From Panonychus citri (taxonomy: Eukaryota > Arthropoda > Arachnida > Trombidiformes > Tetranychidae), in contig NW_026515406.1 of NCBI RefSeq assembly GCF_014898815.1, positions 496,001 through 560,000 on the forward strand: 64,000 bases of DNA, in the 5' to 3' direction. A program made the position numbers and the translations under genes. Numbering within the stretch: the first letter of the stretch is position 1; every line of letters starts with the position of its first letter. Below the pieces are notes generated by a model that had not been told where the DNA came from, ran no database searches, and was given only the letters and a program-made list of their open reading frames with translations. Below are positions 49,701 through 63,328 of the stretch, in pieces.

Positions 49701-52700
49701 TCATCCTCATCATCGATATACAAAGTCTCCATGGTTAAAAAAAATCATCATAGATACTAGACTAATGTTATTGTATTTTATCATCATTAACCTTGACCTT
49801 GATTCTGCTGATTTTTCATCTTCCTTTCCTTGACTTGGAATCATTTTTTTTTCCTCATCATTATTAACAACACCAATGAATTACCATTTAATTAGATTAA
49901 ATTGTAAACTAATCATACAAAATTTACAATTTATCCCAACAAAACTAAATTTTTATATCATTTTGATTGCTATTAATTGTATAATATTATCATTATTATC
50001 TTTAATTTTCCAGTTTCAGGTTAACAATAACAATTCATTAACAGATATTAACAAAGATGTAATAACAAATGTAATAATATTGTGTTCATATGTTAACAAC
50101 TTAATCAACTTGTTCCTTGAGCATCTTTCCCCTGTCATTTAGCTAATCAATTTAATCATCATCATCAAATGAAGATGATGATGATGATAATAACGGTACT
50201 TTTTTACATTAGCTTTTCTTTTATATACTTTTGTTTTCTAGTGAAATGAATCACACTTACTTAAGGTTGAGAAACATTTCCTTTGATTACTTGTAATATA
50301 ATGTTCATACTGTGAGAGATGTATTTAAGTGTATGGATACACTTTAGTGCTGAAAGGAAGATGATGATGATGAGGATGAGGATGAGGATGAAAAAGAAAG
50401 TAAAAACTCATAGATTTAGTTTTTAACAAGTTTTCTTACTTTAACTAATACTGCCTTGGGAATATTTTGTCTTACCTTTACTTAGGGTTACCTTTAAATT
50501 CATTGACAATATTGTTTGTAATTCTTGCTCATCTTCATCACTTATTTCATCATGTTCATGTTCATCCTCATCTTTTTGTGTCATTTTTGTTGCTCTATAA
50601 ATTTAATATCAAGTCTGGCAAATATGTTTAAGGTTAAATTAAACTTTAGGTAACCTTTGATTGTTGTTAACATGTCAAATCATTTAATTATATATCATTT
50701 TTGTTATTATTTCAAGGACAATTCTGAATGCATGATAATGTTATCATCATCTTCATCATCTTGATGATCTTGGTAAGGAAATGATAATATTACAATGATA
50801 TTGGCTTAGTTTAAGTTATAGTTTTATCACATTTGTATTGTAGTTGTTATAATATTTAAATTGCTGATATTTTTCACAATTTCATGAATTCATCATGATT
50901 TTGATAATATGTTCATGGTGATTATTGTTGTGAATTTATCTCAATCATCACTCTTGTTATATTTGGTTGAATTTTCAATTTAAATTGTTCATTATTATTA
51001 TGATTTGTTGTGTTATTCATCAAATTATTAAACCTCAGAGGGTTCATCATGTTTCCATCAGAACTTTTCTATCTCACTTTCTCGTTCTTAATTCGTTTTC
51101 ATCTAGAATCAGAATTTTAATCTGTAATTTAGTTAGTTTTTCATGGTAAAATTGAATTGCCATTTTAATCTCATTTCGGTGTCTGAATGATTTTTGGGAA
51201 CCTTTTATTTGCACGTTACTGATGATGAAGATAATTGTGATTTCGTTGGTCTCAATATTAATTTGGTGTCGTTCTAATTGTTTCAGTCAAGTGTTGTCTC
51301 GTTACAAAAACTATTGGTTCGTGAGAAAGCTGGACAATTGTCACGTGGTGTCTACTTAATCTCATCTAATCCCCATGAACCGGAAATGTATGAGCTTATC
51401 TGTCCAACGGCAAAGGATCAAAATTATTGATTGATCAAACTCGTGAAGCGGTTGAAATGTGTCCTGATGAAGATGAAGAGAATACCAATGGCTCGGGTTC
51501 CGGTTCCGGTGGTCATTCAGAAGGAGAGGAAAGGAAAATTGAAGAAGCACGAAAGGCCAAAGTTCGTGAACTATTAAACTCTATGTACGAAAAAGATGCT
51601 CGAATGGCTCAAATGTGTGAAGATAAGATGAAAATTTTTGCTGATATGATGGTAAGATGATCAATAATCATTAGAATTTAAAATAATTAATCAACTATTG
51701 TTTTGGAAATTTGTCTTTTCATTAAATTCAGGAATTACTTGGAATTGAACAGGAGGGATTAGAGTTAATCCGATATGTGCCAATAATTGAAGATAATTGT
51801 TCACCGGAAACAATTATCAACGCTGCCAATGAAGGTTAGTTTAATTGAGACAATTTTCATATGTTGAACAATTTGTTGATCTAATTGTTGCTTTTTGTTT
51901 ATCGTTTCAGCTTTCAGAATAGCTCATAGTTTATACATTTCGGGTACCAATTTATGTCGATCGGTTTCCTCGGCGGGTGAACATCAAAGTGACACTTTTG
52001 TCTCACCAATTTTACCCAAACGCGCTGAAACCTTTGGTGGTTTTGATAATCCGGAAAAAGATCCCACCCTACGTTTCAATGCACTGAAAAAGAAACTCGT
52101 CCAACTGAAAGATTGTACATTCAAAGAGACGGAAGGATCAATGATCGGTACCAGTGGTGGAATCATTGTAGTCGGTGGTGGTGGTGGAGATCGAGCATCA
52201 AGCTCTGGTATTGGAAGTGGTCGGATTACCGAAGCAGAATCAGATGGAAGTGGCCTTAACAATATATTGGGATCAAATTCGTTATCCTTAACATCAGTTT
52301 CATCTTCAACCACCGCTAACAATCAAAACACCAGTGAATCATTCCTATCAATTAGACCGACAATCAATGAGATCCGACGTTCATCTGGTCCCGTTATTGG
52401 TAACAATTCAAGTACCAATGTTTCCACTGGTACCATTCACAAATCGTGCTCATCGTCAACCTCAAGTCCAGAAAAATATCAACGTAGATCACTGGTCACA
52501 ACACCGACACCCTCCATTCAATCACTGTTCACCCCTTCATCCACCAATACATTGGCACCAAATTCACCACTCAATTCATCATCATCGACAACGACATCAT
52601 CAATGTTTGCCACTCTACCTCTTTACGACCCAAGTGATATTTATCGTCTAACAACAACCCCACTCTTAATGACTCAAGGAAAAGATCAATTAATTCAAAT

Positions 52701-54451
52701 TGCTGAGCTTCAACATCAAGTCAATCTTTTAATGGTAAGTTAATTGATTGAACATGAAACAATTTAACTTTCACACAACAATTAGCAAAAAAAAAGAGGC
52801 AAAAGTAAAAACTCAAAGCCTTAAATCAATTCAATCATTAATATTATTTACAGAAACTTGTTGAGCATTTAAATTAGTTAATTAATGATTATCAACGGTA
52901 ATTTATTAATATTTCATATTTATGATTAGTTAATTGTTAAGAGAGAATTAATTTTCTCTCTAATCACTTTAATCACTTTGAGCATTTAATAGTCACCATT
53001 TTAAGATTAAGAGTTACTCGTTTTTTATATTCAATATTAGTTTTAGTTTCTGGTTTCATGATTTAATAATGATTAGGTAGTCAAAGTGAATTAATTTAAT
53101 TACTTTCTTGTTTCCCATGTTATTATATATTAGACGATAATTATGATAATTATAATCACAATTACCTTTTTTTTTGCAATTGATTGTTATTAAAGTTTGA
53201 TTAATATGCAAACAGTTTTTTTCCTCAAAAATTCATTTGAAAGTGAAGCAGAAAAATTAATTCACCTTTTAATTGAATTGATTTTTGCTACCAAATTAAC
53301 TAATTGTTGTTGTTAATATATTTCTTTTCTTTGCTCTGATTCTGGTTTAGTGTTTATTCAATTATCAACAAACTTTATTTGAGAATATGAGATTTCAGTT
53401 GATGGATTCAAATAATAAGATAATTCAACTTCAAAAGGATAACATATATTCAACCACCCACAGTTCAAGTATGTCCAGTAGTGGTGGTGGAGGTTCAAGT
53501 GGAGGTGGTAATATTGTAGGTTGTGGTAAAGGTTTTGATTATGGTGGTGGTGGAAGTGGATTAACATCATCAAGTGTGTCAACATTAACTGGAGGTTTTC
53601 AGTCATCGGCTTCAAGTTCATCGGTAACACCAACGACAATTGGAACAAGTAAACCAGATCGTCGATCAGTTTATCGGCCTGAACAAGGATTGGAAGAGTT
53701 GAGAAATTTACAGGAACAATTGAGATGTGAGAAAAGTGATTGGATTAAAAGGTTGAACGAAGAGAAAAGTTCAATCGAAGCGGAAAAAAGTTCATTGGAA
53801 GAATTGAAAGAATCAGTTCGAAGGGAACAGAAAGATGTTGAAGAACAGAGGGAAACACTTTACCGGAAATTGGAGGCTCTTCAGAAGGAGGGAATTATTT
53901 TATCACCGGCTCACACAATCGTTAATACAAGTAATCCAAATAATCGAGGTTCTAATTGTTTCCATAACTCTGGTGTCTCCTCTTCTTCTGGTTCTGTTCA
54001 TGGTTGTACTTCCTCTTCTTCCGGTTCTTCTGCAATTATTGTCGATCAATCTGATGATAGATTAACTGGATTAACTAGCTCACAATTAACTCGATCTGTT
54101 GGTTTAAATAACATATCATCAACTCCATCTTCTTCATCTTCATCACCACCCTCATCATCTTCATCCTCATCATCATCTCCTTCCGTAATCACTACAACTG
54201 GATCAATAACATCAGATAAATTTATTAATCAATCATCAACATCAATACAGCCATTAAATTATGCCTTTAATAATAATGTTGGTGCTTCTAATAATATAAT
54301 TAAACAACAATTACCCCTTAAATTAGCTGTTAACGAGCCAGGTCAGGGTCGTTGTAATCACAGTCAATCAGTTAATTCACCAAATAATCAACAATTACCA
54401 CCAACAATTGGAAACATCCCTGTGAGTAAAGTGTTCCTGGCTCAATTTTAG
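34758..54451 (+). CDS. Rho guanine nucleotide exchange factor, ARHGEF2/AKAP13 (Lbc) family, with frameshift
   Basis: Nineteen coding exons: 34758-35785, 36361-37341, 39021-39114, 39328-39448, 39560-39700, 40044-40124, 40462-40615, 41438-41509, 46497-46550, 46618-46759, 47082-47133, 47519-47745, 48208-48333, 48630-48747, 48837-49174, 51287-51651, 51732-51834, 51911-52734, 53351-54451; about 2040 residues. The N-terminal 700 residues are Ser/His-rich disorder. A C1 zinc finger follows (about 712-759, from HQFVSVC to ILDC), then the DH domain (about 971-1160: VIHELIITEK; LLVTQRITKYPLLI), the PH domain (to about 1310, with VSLQKLLVREKAG and PEMYELI), the family signature RAETFGGFD, and a coiled coil near 1785-1858. 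The DH-PH pair exchanges GDP for GTP on Rho; Lbc-family members bind microtubules or junctions and drive actomyosin contraction. Within exon 16 the frame breaks at the A-run 51420-51423: the frame hits TGA at 51427, while one extra base restores the alignment DQ.LLIDQTREAVEMC. All other junctions are in phase. A possible extra donor at 54422 would change only the last residues. Confidence 0.85.
41510..46496 (+). other. 5-kb intron of the RhoGEF gene
   Basis: Large intron between the coding exons 41438-41509 and 46497-46550, much longer than the others. It contains ATC/GAT arrays and short low-complexity frames (42892-43119, 43868-44191) that I do not accept as genes. No nested gene is seen. 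Confidence 0.6.
49175..51286 (+). other. 2.1-kb intron within the PH-coding region of the RhoGEF gene
   Basis: Splits the PH domain after SLDNK. Rich in TCATC/GATGA arrays (for example near 49520 and 50170). No coding content supported. Confidence 0.6.
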
Positions 54452-56288
54452 ATTATTGTATCTCTCTTGTTATGTAATAATTAACAATTTAAATTACATA
54501 ATAAGTTGTTGAACAAAATCATAAAGTGACATTAAAATGACAACAAGAAAAAGTTAATTGTTAACTTTATTTAAATTACGACAATTAACAAGGAAAATTG
54601 CCTTTACTTTAACCAGTAATTTGCATCCATTTTGTTTATCATTTATTGATTGTTGTTATGATTATTATGATTTTTTTTCTTGATCTTCTCCAGGTAATTT
54701 AATTACTACAATTATATTTTTAATTTTAAATCCTTTTTTCTTATATTGTTGATTTTAATTACATCACAATCTATTTATTGACCAATTTGATTAATCATCT
54801 AACCTTTTGTTTTTATTAATCGTTATTTTATTTATTTTTTAGCATCGATAATATAATTTGATTATTACAATCATGATTATGGTTAATTATGGAAGTACAT
54901 TGTAATTTGGATAACAATCTCGTAACAATTAACACTCAGGAATTAAATACATTACCAATTACGAAGCTGATTCTCAACTTTTTATATCATTGGCTTTTGG
55001 ATGGAAATGATATTTGGACACTAATTGATTAACTTATATATTTATTTAATTAATCATTTAATTGTTTCTCCTTATTGTTAATTGTTTCCTAATTTCGTTT
55101 TTTCTTATTAGACATTAACAAAGTAATTTACCTTTAATTGTTAATTGTTATATTGTAATATGAAAATGACAAGATTATTATTTATTTTGTTTTTGTCGTA
55201 AAATCAATTGTATAAATAATTGGATAATTATGGTATCTTTTTAATTAACTAATTGTCCAAATATTATCATTATTATCATTAAATGATTTCTAATTTTTCT
55301 CGCAAAATTTGTTTCCAATTTTTTTATATTCGGTTTATTATCGAGTGGAAATCTTAATTAGTTAAATTCCCAATTAAACTTAATAACTTTTTTCTTCGAT
55401 TTCATCGATTCTAATGTACAAAAAGTTTCGAGTTCAATCCGATCGACTTTCTCAAAAATCGATTCTAAAAGAGTTTCGAGAAACTTTTAATTCGATGTTC
55501 TAATCCATCGAATTTAAAGTTAATTACAAGTTCGAATCTAATTCTTGAAATATTCTCATACACAATTTAAATTCTAATTTCTTAGATAATCACTAATCAC
55601 AATTAACAATTGTTAATAATTTCGATTTGATTACAATTCTAACACTATTTAAATCTCAAACAAGTGATTTTCTTAAACTCAAACAACAATTATAAAAATA
55701 AGTTGATTAATTGATCATCATGAAAACACTTATTCTTATTAAATTGAACTCAATTCATTTAATCAACACAATCATAATCCAAACAATTAAACAATTTCCC
55801 TTCACCAAGAAAAATAAGTTACTCAAACTTTAGCAAATTTCCAATTCCATTTCCATTCCAATTTCAATCAACCCACCCATTTATTTTCCCCTTAACCAAT
55901 TAAAATCCAAATTAATCTAAACCAAACAAATCACCAATAAACTAACAATTGAGAATTTAAATAAAGTTAATTGATTAGAATTAAAAATAATCGAGAAAAT
56001 TAAATTTTCTCAAATTCGCCGAAAACAGCGACCCCTATGATCTTTTTCACGAACTTCCATACACGTGATTATTTCCACATTTTTTTTTTCTCATGTGGAT
56101 GTTTACATTTATGTCGGTGGAATAATTTTATTTTCTTAATTACTTTTCTGTTAATTAATCAACGTTTTCCATGTTGTAATCATTTGTTAACTATTTTATT
56201 CTATTCTTGATGTGACCGAATAACTGATTTAATTGAGATTCGATTGATTTTTGTTGTAAAAAAGAAAAATTGAAGAAAAGATTAAACG
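54452..56288. other. RhoGEF 3' UTR and HEATR1 promoter region
   Basis: AT-rich tandem intergenic region. The middle part (55390-55520) is dotted with TCGATT/TCGAG words. The last 260 bp before HEATR1 hold a CACGTG E-box (56062) and a GC-richer patch near 56018. No coding region is supported. Confidence 0.5.
56062..56067. promoter_or_regulatory. CACGTG E-box upstream of HEATR1
   Basis: A perfect palindromic CACGTG lies 222 bp upstream of the HEATR1 ATG, with a non-canonical CATGTG about 30 bp further on. CACGTG is the Myc/Max core site and ribosome-biogenesis genes are classic Myc targets in animals. One hexamer occurs by chance often, so the regulatory reading is inference. Confidence 0.35.
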
Positions 56289-59200
56289 ATGAACAAGGAA
56301 ACATCTTTAGCCTCCCAATTGCGGAAACTTGAGGCTCCTCAAACAAATAGCCTTCGAGACACCAAGTATCGGGCATCATTTTTATACGACCGTAAGGAAG
56401 CCCTTTCCATAGATAAGGATACCCATTTTATCATTGGTTCAACTGGTTTTCGACAAATCTGCTCAATCGATGGATCTTTGGTTAAATTTGAAGAATTGTT
56501 TAGTGTTATCAATAAAGACTTTGATCGAGCTGTTAAATCAAAGGAAGAAAATGACAAATTAAACCAATTAATACGTTCATTTCTCTTTCAAGCTGTTTCA
56601 CCCTACTTCCTGTTAACCCACACCCATAAAATGTTGGAATGGTTAATCTATAGATATTCAATTCATGAATATAATCTTGACGATCTAATAATCTCAGTTT
56701 TACCTTACCATGAGACGAAGCTTTTCCCTCGTATTGTCAGGTTGAGCTTAAAGATTCGTGATCCAATCAATAAATGGCACTGGTTATCATCGGTATCAAA
56801 ACATTCAATCCCACTGCCAAAGGTTTCCCTCATCGCTTACCTGAAAACAAGCTCAGTTACCATTGAATATCTAAAGGATTCCATCATTGAAACGGTTAAA
56901 AGTCAACATAAAATACCAGCGGTTGTTTCATTTTTCACCTCGACACTTGTAACCCTTTTGGAAGATGATTTTGTCCTTACGGACACTTTTAAGGACAAAT
57001 ACATAACCATCATTTTGAGTTACCTTTTCTATGGTACCAAATCTCGGGACAGAGGTTTAGTTCAATCTTGTTACATTGTCTTAAGTCAACTTGTTACCAG
57101 GGTAACATTGAAAGTCTCTAAATTGGAAAAACTTTTATCCAAAATGGCTAAACATTTATTGGACGTTTCTGATTCATATACAGAGAAAAATTTTCTTCTA
57201 ACACTTTTGATTGTCTACGAATTTCAAGAATTAGAGTCAATACCTGAAATTGTTGTGAAAACTTTAAACTTGAAACGTTTCATTGAGATTAATGGTCAAA
57301 TTCAATCGAAATATTTTCTAACCTCTCTGTTAACCTATTATATTGGTCAATGTGAAGATGATGATCAATATTTGAACGCTCTAATGTTAATCGACAATTT
57401 AAAAATTTCTTCATGGACAATTAGTAAAATTCTTGAAGCTGTTGTGGCGTTAAAACCAAATCCAGATTCTGATGCTAAATCTAAATTATCTAATATTGTC
57501 CAAGTGTTGGAACGACGTTTTCCCAGTGAATTTGATGGAGCAACAAGTAAATCAACAATCAAAGGCTTAGAAAATTTAATCATCTCTCCCTTTTATACCA
57601 AATTGAATGATAAAAATGTCAACGTTTTCGTTGGTCTAACAAGTGCCAATGAAGGTATTCGTTTACACTCAGCGTGTCACATTGCCAAGAATCATAAGGA
57701 AATCCTTAAATGTACTGATGAACAAACCAAACAATTAATCGCCGATTCACTAGTTAACACTTTACACGAAAATAATCCATTGGTTTTGATTGAATTACTC
57801 TCTTGTCGTGATCTTTTCATCAAAATGGTTCCATTAGCCGATTTAATTGTCTATGGGAAAAAATTATTACCTCGATGTATCGAAATGATCAGACGTAACA
57901 AAGACGATTCTGAGACTCACAATGATTGGACAACAGTTCGTCGAAGTTGTTTCAAGCTTGTCTCCAATTTAGACTTTAAGGAAGAATCACAATTTTGGGA
58001 TCTTTTTGTCGACTATTTCATACCATTAGATGAAACTGGCCTTTCCCTTTTTTCCGTCATTTTCGAAACGGACATTGAAAAAACAAACCGTAAACTCTTT
58101 GATTGGACTAAATCAATTTACACCGAACAATTGAAAACATTTATAGCCAATGAAGATTATGGTTCATCGATTGATTTTGTTACACAACGAATTGCTTCAT
58201 ATATTAACAAAAATCCAACTTCTCCCTTATTACAAGTTCTTAATCAATCAGGATCGGAAAATTATCGCAAACAAATTCTAGGGCTTTGTGTTATTTTCCA
58301 CCTTTTACCCTTACAAACAGCTAATGACAATTACGAGTCAATCAATGAGCTTTCGTTAACTTGTATCTCAATTTTAGCCAAACTGGTTGATCCATCAACT
58401 GTCCGATTCAAGAAAACCTCTTATGAAGATGCTGATAATTTTGATTGTATCAAAGATTTCATCAATTCATCAATCAATTACCTTACCAAGAGACGTGTCA
58501 CCTCATCAATGGTTCAATTATTTGTCACTCGACTTTTATCACATAAAAAATGTTCACCCGGATTGAAACCTTGGTTCTGGCATTTACAAACCACCGAGAA
58601 TAATTATATCAATGGATTATTCAATTTTCTGTGTAACAATTGTCACCATGAGAAAATTCAAGCTCAACCAGTTTTCCAAAGTCTTCTCAAGTTGTTCGTA
58701 AAAGAAATTCGAACATTTTGTCCAAAATTTCTTGTCGGCCTTTGGGTAAAGACAGAAGATCCTCTTCTTCAAGCTCGAGCTTTGGAAATTTCTTCCCACT
58801 TTATGGTAGAAAATGATTTCGATGAAATTGAATTGGTATCACTTTGTATTGCTCTTCAATCACCCCACTCAGCAGTTCGTGCGATCGCAGTTAAATTATT
58901 GGACATTGATTCTAAACCAAGTACTTTTATACAATTTCTCAGTCAATACAAGGAACTATTGGCCGGAGATCCACGAGAAATTAGTATCGCCATCGCTAAA
59001 TACTGGACAGACAATCAACCTGTTGGAAAAATTAAATTACCTTCAATTACTTTTAAAAATATCACCAAATTGATTAAACAAGACCCCAACACTCCCGACA
59101 CCGTACGTGTTGGTTTAGCAAGCATGTTACGAGATTATAACAACATTGATTGTCTCAAACTTTTCCTGTCATTGTTACACTTTCAACCAACCAATTTATC

Positions 59201-62200
59201 TGAACGGCAGTTGACCTACCTTGCGGGGAGGAAAATCATAGAAATGCTTCCAGTTCTCGATAATTCGAGCAATCTTTTTGTCAATCTTCAACTTCGATTG
59301 AATCTTCAACGTCTTTTCACTTCAGATGATTATCGTCCAATGTTATTAAACCTGTTCAACAATTCATATGTTAAACAATTGAATGATGATTCTAAACGAT
59401 TGCTGATTGAATGTCTTCTAGATGTTATCCAAGTTCACAATGATAACTATTGCCGACGAAAATTGCGAAAATTTCTAACTGATGGTTCACTTGTTTCCTA
59501 CATAATCAGTGTCATGATTGATTCTGGTGGTGATCTAGATGATTCAGGTGAAGATGATAAAGGAAGTGGTCAAGCTAAAAGACGTCGATTGGAAAAGAAG
59601 ATTGTTCTAAATCAAGATTCGGATAGATGGAAGAAAATTGTTATGCTACTTGAAATTTTTGCTTCCAAAGAGATTTTCACCGGAGCCGAACAATTAATGG
59701 GAACAGTTTTTAAACTTCTCAAGGAAAATCTTCTCTCGGAAGAGCAATCATCATCGGAATATTTTCGATCTCTCCTACTAGTCATCTTATCTAATTGTCT
59801 TAATCAACCTGAAATTGATTTAACCAATTTTGAACTTGTCTACATCTTGGAGAGTCTTCGTCATGCCCGTTTAAGAGAAACTCGGATGCAAGCATTAACC
59901 ATAATTAACCGAATCTCAGGTCATCTGAAAGATGATATTCTTCGTGATATAATTGTCATCTTTGGCTTTATTGGCAACGATATGATCAAATGTGATGATC
60001 AATATACTCACAAAATTTTGGACGATACAATGGAGACAATAATTCCTGGTCTTGTAATGTCCAGTGAGGATTCACAGAAGAAGATAATTGAAACTTTTAC
60101 CGATTCATTTAATGATATTCCTCTTCATCGGCGATTATATCTTTTCCAAAAGTTGACCTCACTTCTTGGAGAGGAGCAATTTTTATGGTACATTGTTTAT
60201 AAATTGATTCGCCGTTCACTTGAAATTGAAGAATCAAGGAAATTTATCCAAGAATTTATCTCTGCCCTAGTTACTGGTTTTGATGCGACAATTCAAATGA
60301 CCACAATTAATCAACTAATGTCAATGTGTCATAATATAGTTAATAATGGTTCATTCGAGGCTCTTGGTGAAAATCATCGTTTCCCCGAGTTAACTAATCG
60401 AGTTGATTTTGCAAAAGAAACCATTCTCACGATTTATCTAATTGTTTCCTCTGAAGATTATGTCTCAGCAATTGCTAAATCAAAATGGTCCAATTTAGAG
60501 GATCTCTTTAATCAACTCTTTGAGACTAATTTACTTCTCATTGATTATTGTAATAAACCGGAAAACAAGGCCAATCGTGGTAACAGTAGACTCAACCGAG
60601 AGCTTCTTAATGTCCTCGAAAAGGTGAGATAATATTTAATTTAATTCTTTTAATTGATCATCTCGATTAACTTGGAAATTTCTTCTTTTTCAAAGGTTAA
60701 CGTATTGCTGCCCGAACCTGAGTTTATTTCAGTTATTCATCGTCTTCTTGGTTCAGAATCGTTACCCGTCCGTCGTAAAGCACTTGACCTACTCAATGGA
60801 CGATTACCTGCCAACAAATCTAAATCAAAGGTAAACAACAATTAACAATTTAAAACTTACAGATTGATTAATCTTTTTTTTTACTCACTAATCTTTTATT
60901 TTTTTCCCCTGTTTAGATTTCAATGTTACGAGATTTCATTAAACCAATTGTGAAAATTGTTGGTGATCTTAAGGAAAATAAAAGTGACATTCAAATTGTC
61001 ACCTCACAAACTGGTTTAATAAGCATTGGAATATTATCTAAAATTTTACAGGGTGATTCTGATTCAATTGATTTCCTTGTTTTCGCATTGAAATCAATTG
61101 TTTCCCTTTGTGAAGATCGATCTCAAATTGCCAACACCAATTTAATTGCTTCAATGATACTCTGTATATCTCAGCTAGTTAGCTGCTTAAAGACTGATTG
61201 TTTGTCTTTAATTCCATCTGTTATGTCAATCATTTTGTCAACCCTAAAAGAAGAGTAAGTTAATCATTTAGATGTATCACCTTTCCTCTCCCTCTCTCTC
61301 TCTCTCTCCCTGATCATATTATCACCATGAAAACACTGGAACTCATTAATTACTTTGAGTTTTTTGTTTCTCATGTTTCTATTATGATTTGTTTCACTAA
61401 TTTAATTTCTAACCATCTTGAGATATGATGTCCAATATTATTTTTCGTCACCTGAATTAATTGTTTGTGTGGATTTAAATAACTCTGATCTCTTAATGGT
61501 TATCATTTTCCCTGATTGTTTTGTTATTATTGATTTAATTAAGTGATTTAATTGTTAATTTGTTTCTTCTCTCCCTTTAGGTCGGAAGTGTTATTACTTA
61601 GTAGTTTAACTGCTCTCAGTAAATTAACCTTATACTTTGGTAAATATTTAAGCTCAGATCTTTGTCAATTATTAATATCGGTAAGTTAATTGTTTGGTGT
61701 TTTCTTTAATTAATATTTAGATTGTCACTTTTTCTTCACTAATTAAATTTTGTTTTTCTCTTGTTGTTTGTAGATTTGTAAACTTGATAGAAACTGTAGT
61801 TTCACTGGTATGAGTATAAGAGTTGACAAGGTTATAATTAATATCGCTAATGAGGTTCCATTCAGAATTCTGATTGAAAGTTTGGAAGAAGCTTTTGATC
61901 AGCTTGATTCATCGGTAAGATCAACTTGACATTTGTTAATTGTTGACCAATTTTGATTGTTAATTGTGTTTTTTTTTCTCCTACAGGAACCACGTTATGT
62001 TTGCTTAACTATTTTACATCGAGGATTAAAAGATTGTGATAAGAATGAAATTGAACCTAATATGGTTAATTTGCAAAAATTTGCTCTCAAATTGTTGGAT
62101 TATCGATCAGTTAATTGTGATTCCGATGAGGATATTAAATCAATCAATAAGATTGAAGATAAAAGTTTAGATGCAATAACTTCATTCGTGCCGAAACTAT

Positions 62201-63328
62201 CAGAGGCCAGTTTCAGATCATTTTTCTACAAGGTAAAGTTTAAATTGTCCAATTTAAAATGAATAATTTTCACTAATTGTTGTTTTTCGCTAATTAATTT
62301 CTATTTCATTATTTTTATTTAGGTCTATGATTGGGTGAAAACTGGTGATGGAAATAATAATTACCACAGAGTCTTAACCTTTTACCGATTAACCAACAAA
62401 TTGGCCGATAAATTGAAAAATCTATTCAGTGCATTTGCTGCTCCTTATATTGTGATTAATTGTATCAAACAATTAAAAGCTTTTCACATTAATTCTGAAA
62501 ACGGGATGTTGAAATTATCCAACGATAATAAAACAAAGACTGACAATGAACAAATTGGTCACTTAATCATTAGCAATATACTGACCACTCTAGCTAAAAG
62601 TTTCCAACACGATGTCGCCTCTACTTTTGCCACTCCTGATCGTAGTAAAAAATTATATCCTTTGATATTGGATCAGGTAAATTAATCGTAATTGTTGTCC
62701 ATTAATCAATTTTTCGCTTCAAATGATGTAAATTTTATTTTTCGTCACCTGAAAAGTGTAAACTCACTTATGTGTGGAAACAATCAACTGATTCTGAAGC
62801 AAACTTTTGATTAGAAAAAAAATATGTAACTTACTATATCCACAATTAATTAATTTCTCTTTTCTTTAATTGTTACAGATCACCAATGACTTTGGTCCAA
62901 ATGATAAATACTGTCAACGAATCGATGAAGGTGTTATCCCTTGTATTCAGCATTTGGTCAAGTCGGTAAATGACCATAACATTGTGAAAGATGCTAATTA
63001 CCAATTGTTATTGAAAACCAGGGAGAATTCAGCTAAGGTAATTGATTGAACTTTCTAATTTTGATATTTTCTTTTCTATTATGGTAAATTAATTGATTTG
63101 ATTTTTCTCTCTCTTTAATTGTTCCCTCAGGTTCGTTATCAAGCTTTACATGTTCTCCATCAATTAATCTTATCTATGACCGAGGAATACACACCATATA
63201 TTCCGGAAGCAGTTCCATTCTTGGCGGAACTTCATGAGGACGATTCAGATGAAATTCAGAAATTATTGTTAATCGTTTTTGGAGACATTGAGAAAATTTT
63301 CGGGGAACCAATTAACTCTTATTTTTGA
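56289..63328 (+). CDS. HEATR1: HEAT repeat-containing protein 1 (UTP10 homologue), SSU processome
   Basis: Nine exons: 56289-60623, 60696-60830, 60917-61254, 61581-61680, 61774-61914, 61987-62232, 62323-62676, 62879-63037 and 63131-63328. They total 6006 nt for 2001 residues, close to the roughly 2100 of animal HEATR1. The N-terminus (MNKETSLASQLRKLEAPQ; SFLYDRKEA; DKDTHFIIG; LEWLIYRY; VLPYHETKLF) matches the conserved Utp10/HEATR1 start. The body is alpha-helical HEAT-type sequence with an NLS-like AKRRRLEKK patch after an acidic loop (near residues 1085-1105). The C-terminal BP28CT domain is clear: ASFRSFFYKVYDWVKT, TFYRLTNKLADKLKNLF, and the ending PFLAELHEDDSDE to FGEPINSYF. In eukaryotes this protein is a U3 snoRNP-associated t-UTP subunit required for rRNA transcription and early 18S processing in the nucleolus. 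The first exon is 4.3 kb, while the eight introns all fall in the last 2.7 kb. All junctions keep frame. Confidence 0.95.

Noticed and set aside
52334..52651. Alternative plus-strand frame inside RhoGEF exon 18
   Set aside because: Overlaps the true frame in a Ser/Thr-rich region; Pro/His-rich shadow without its own start context.
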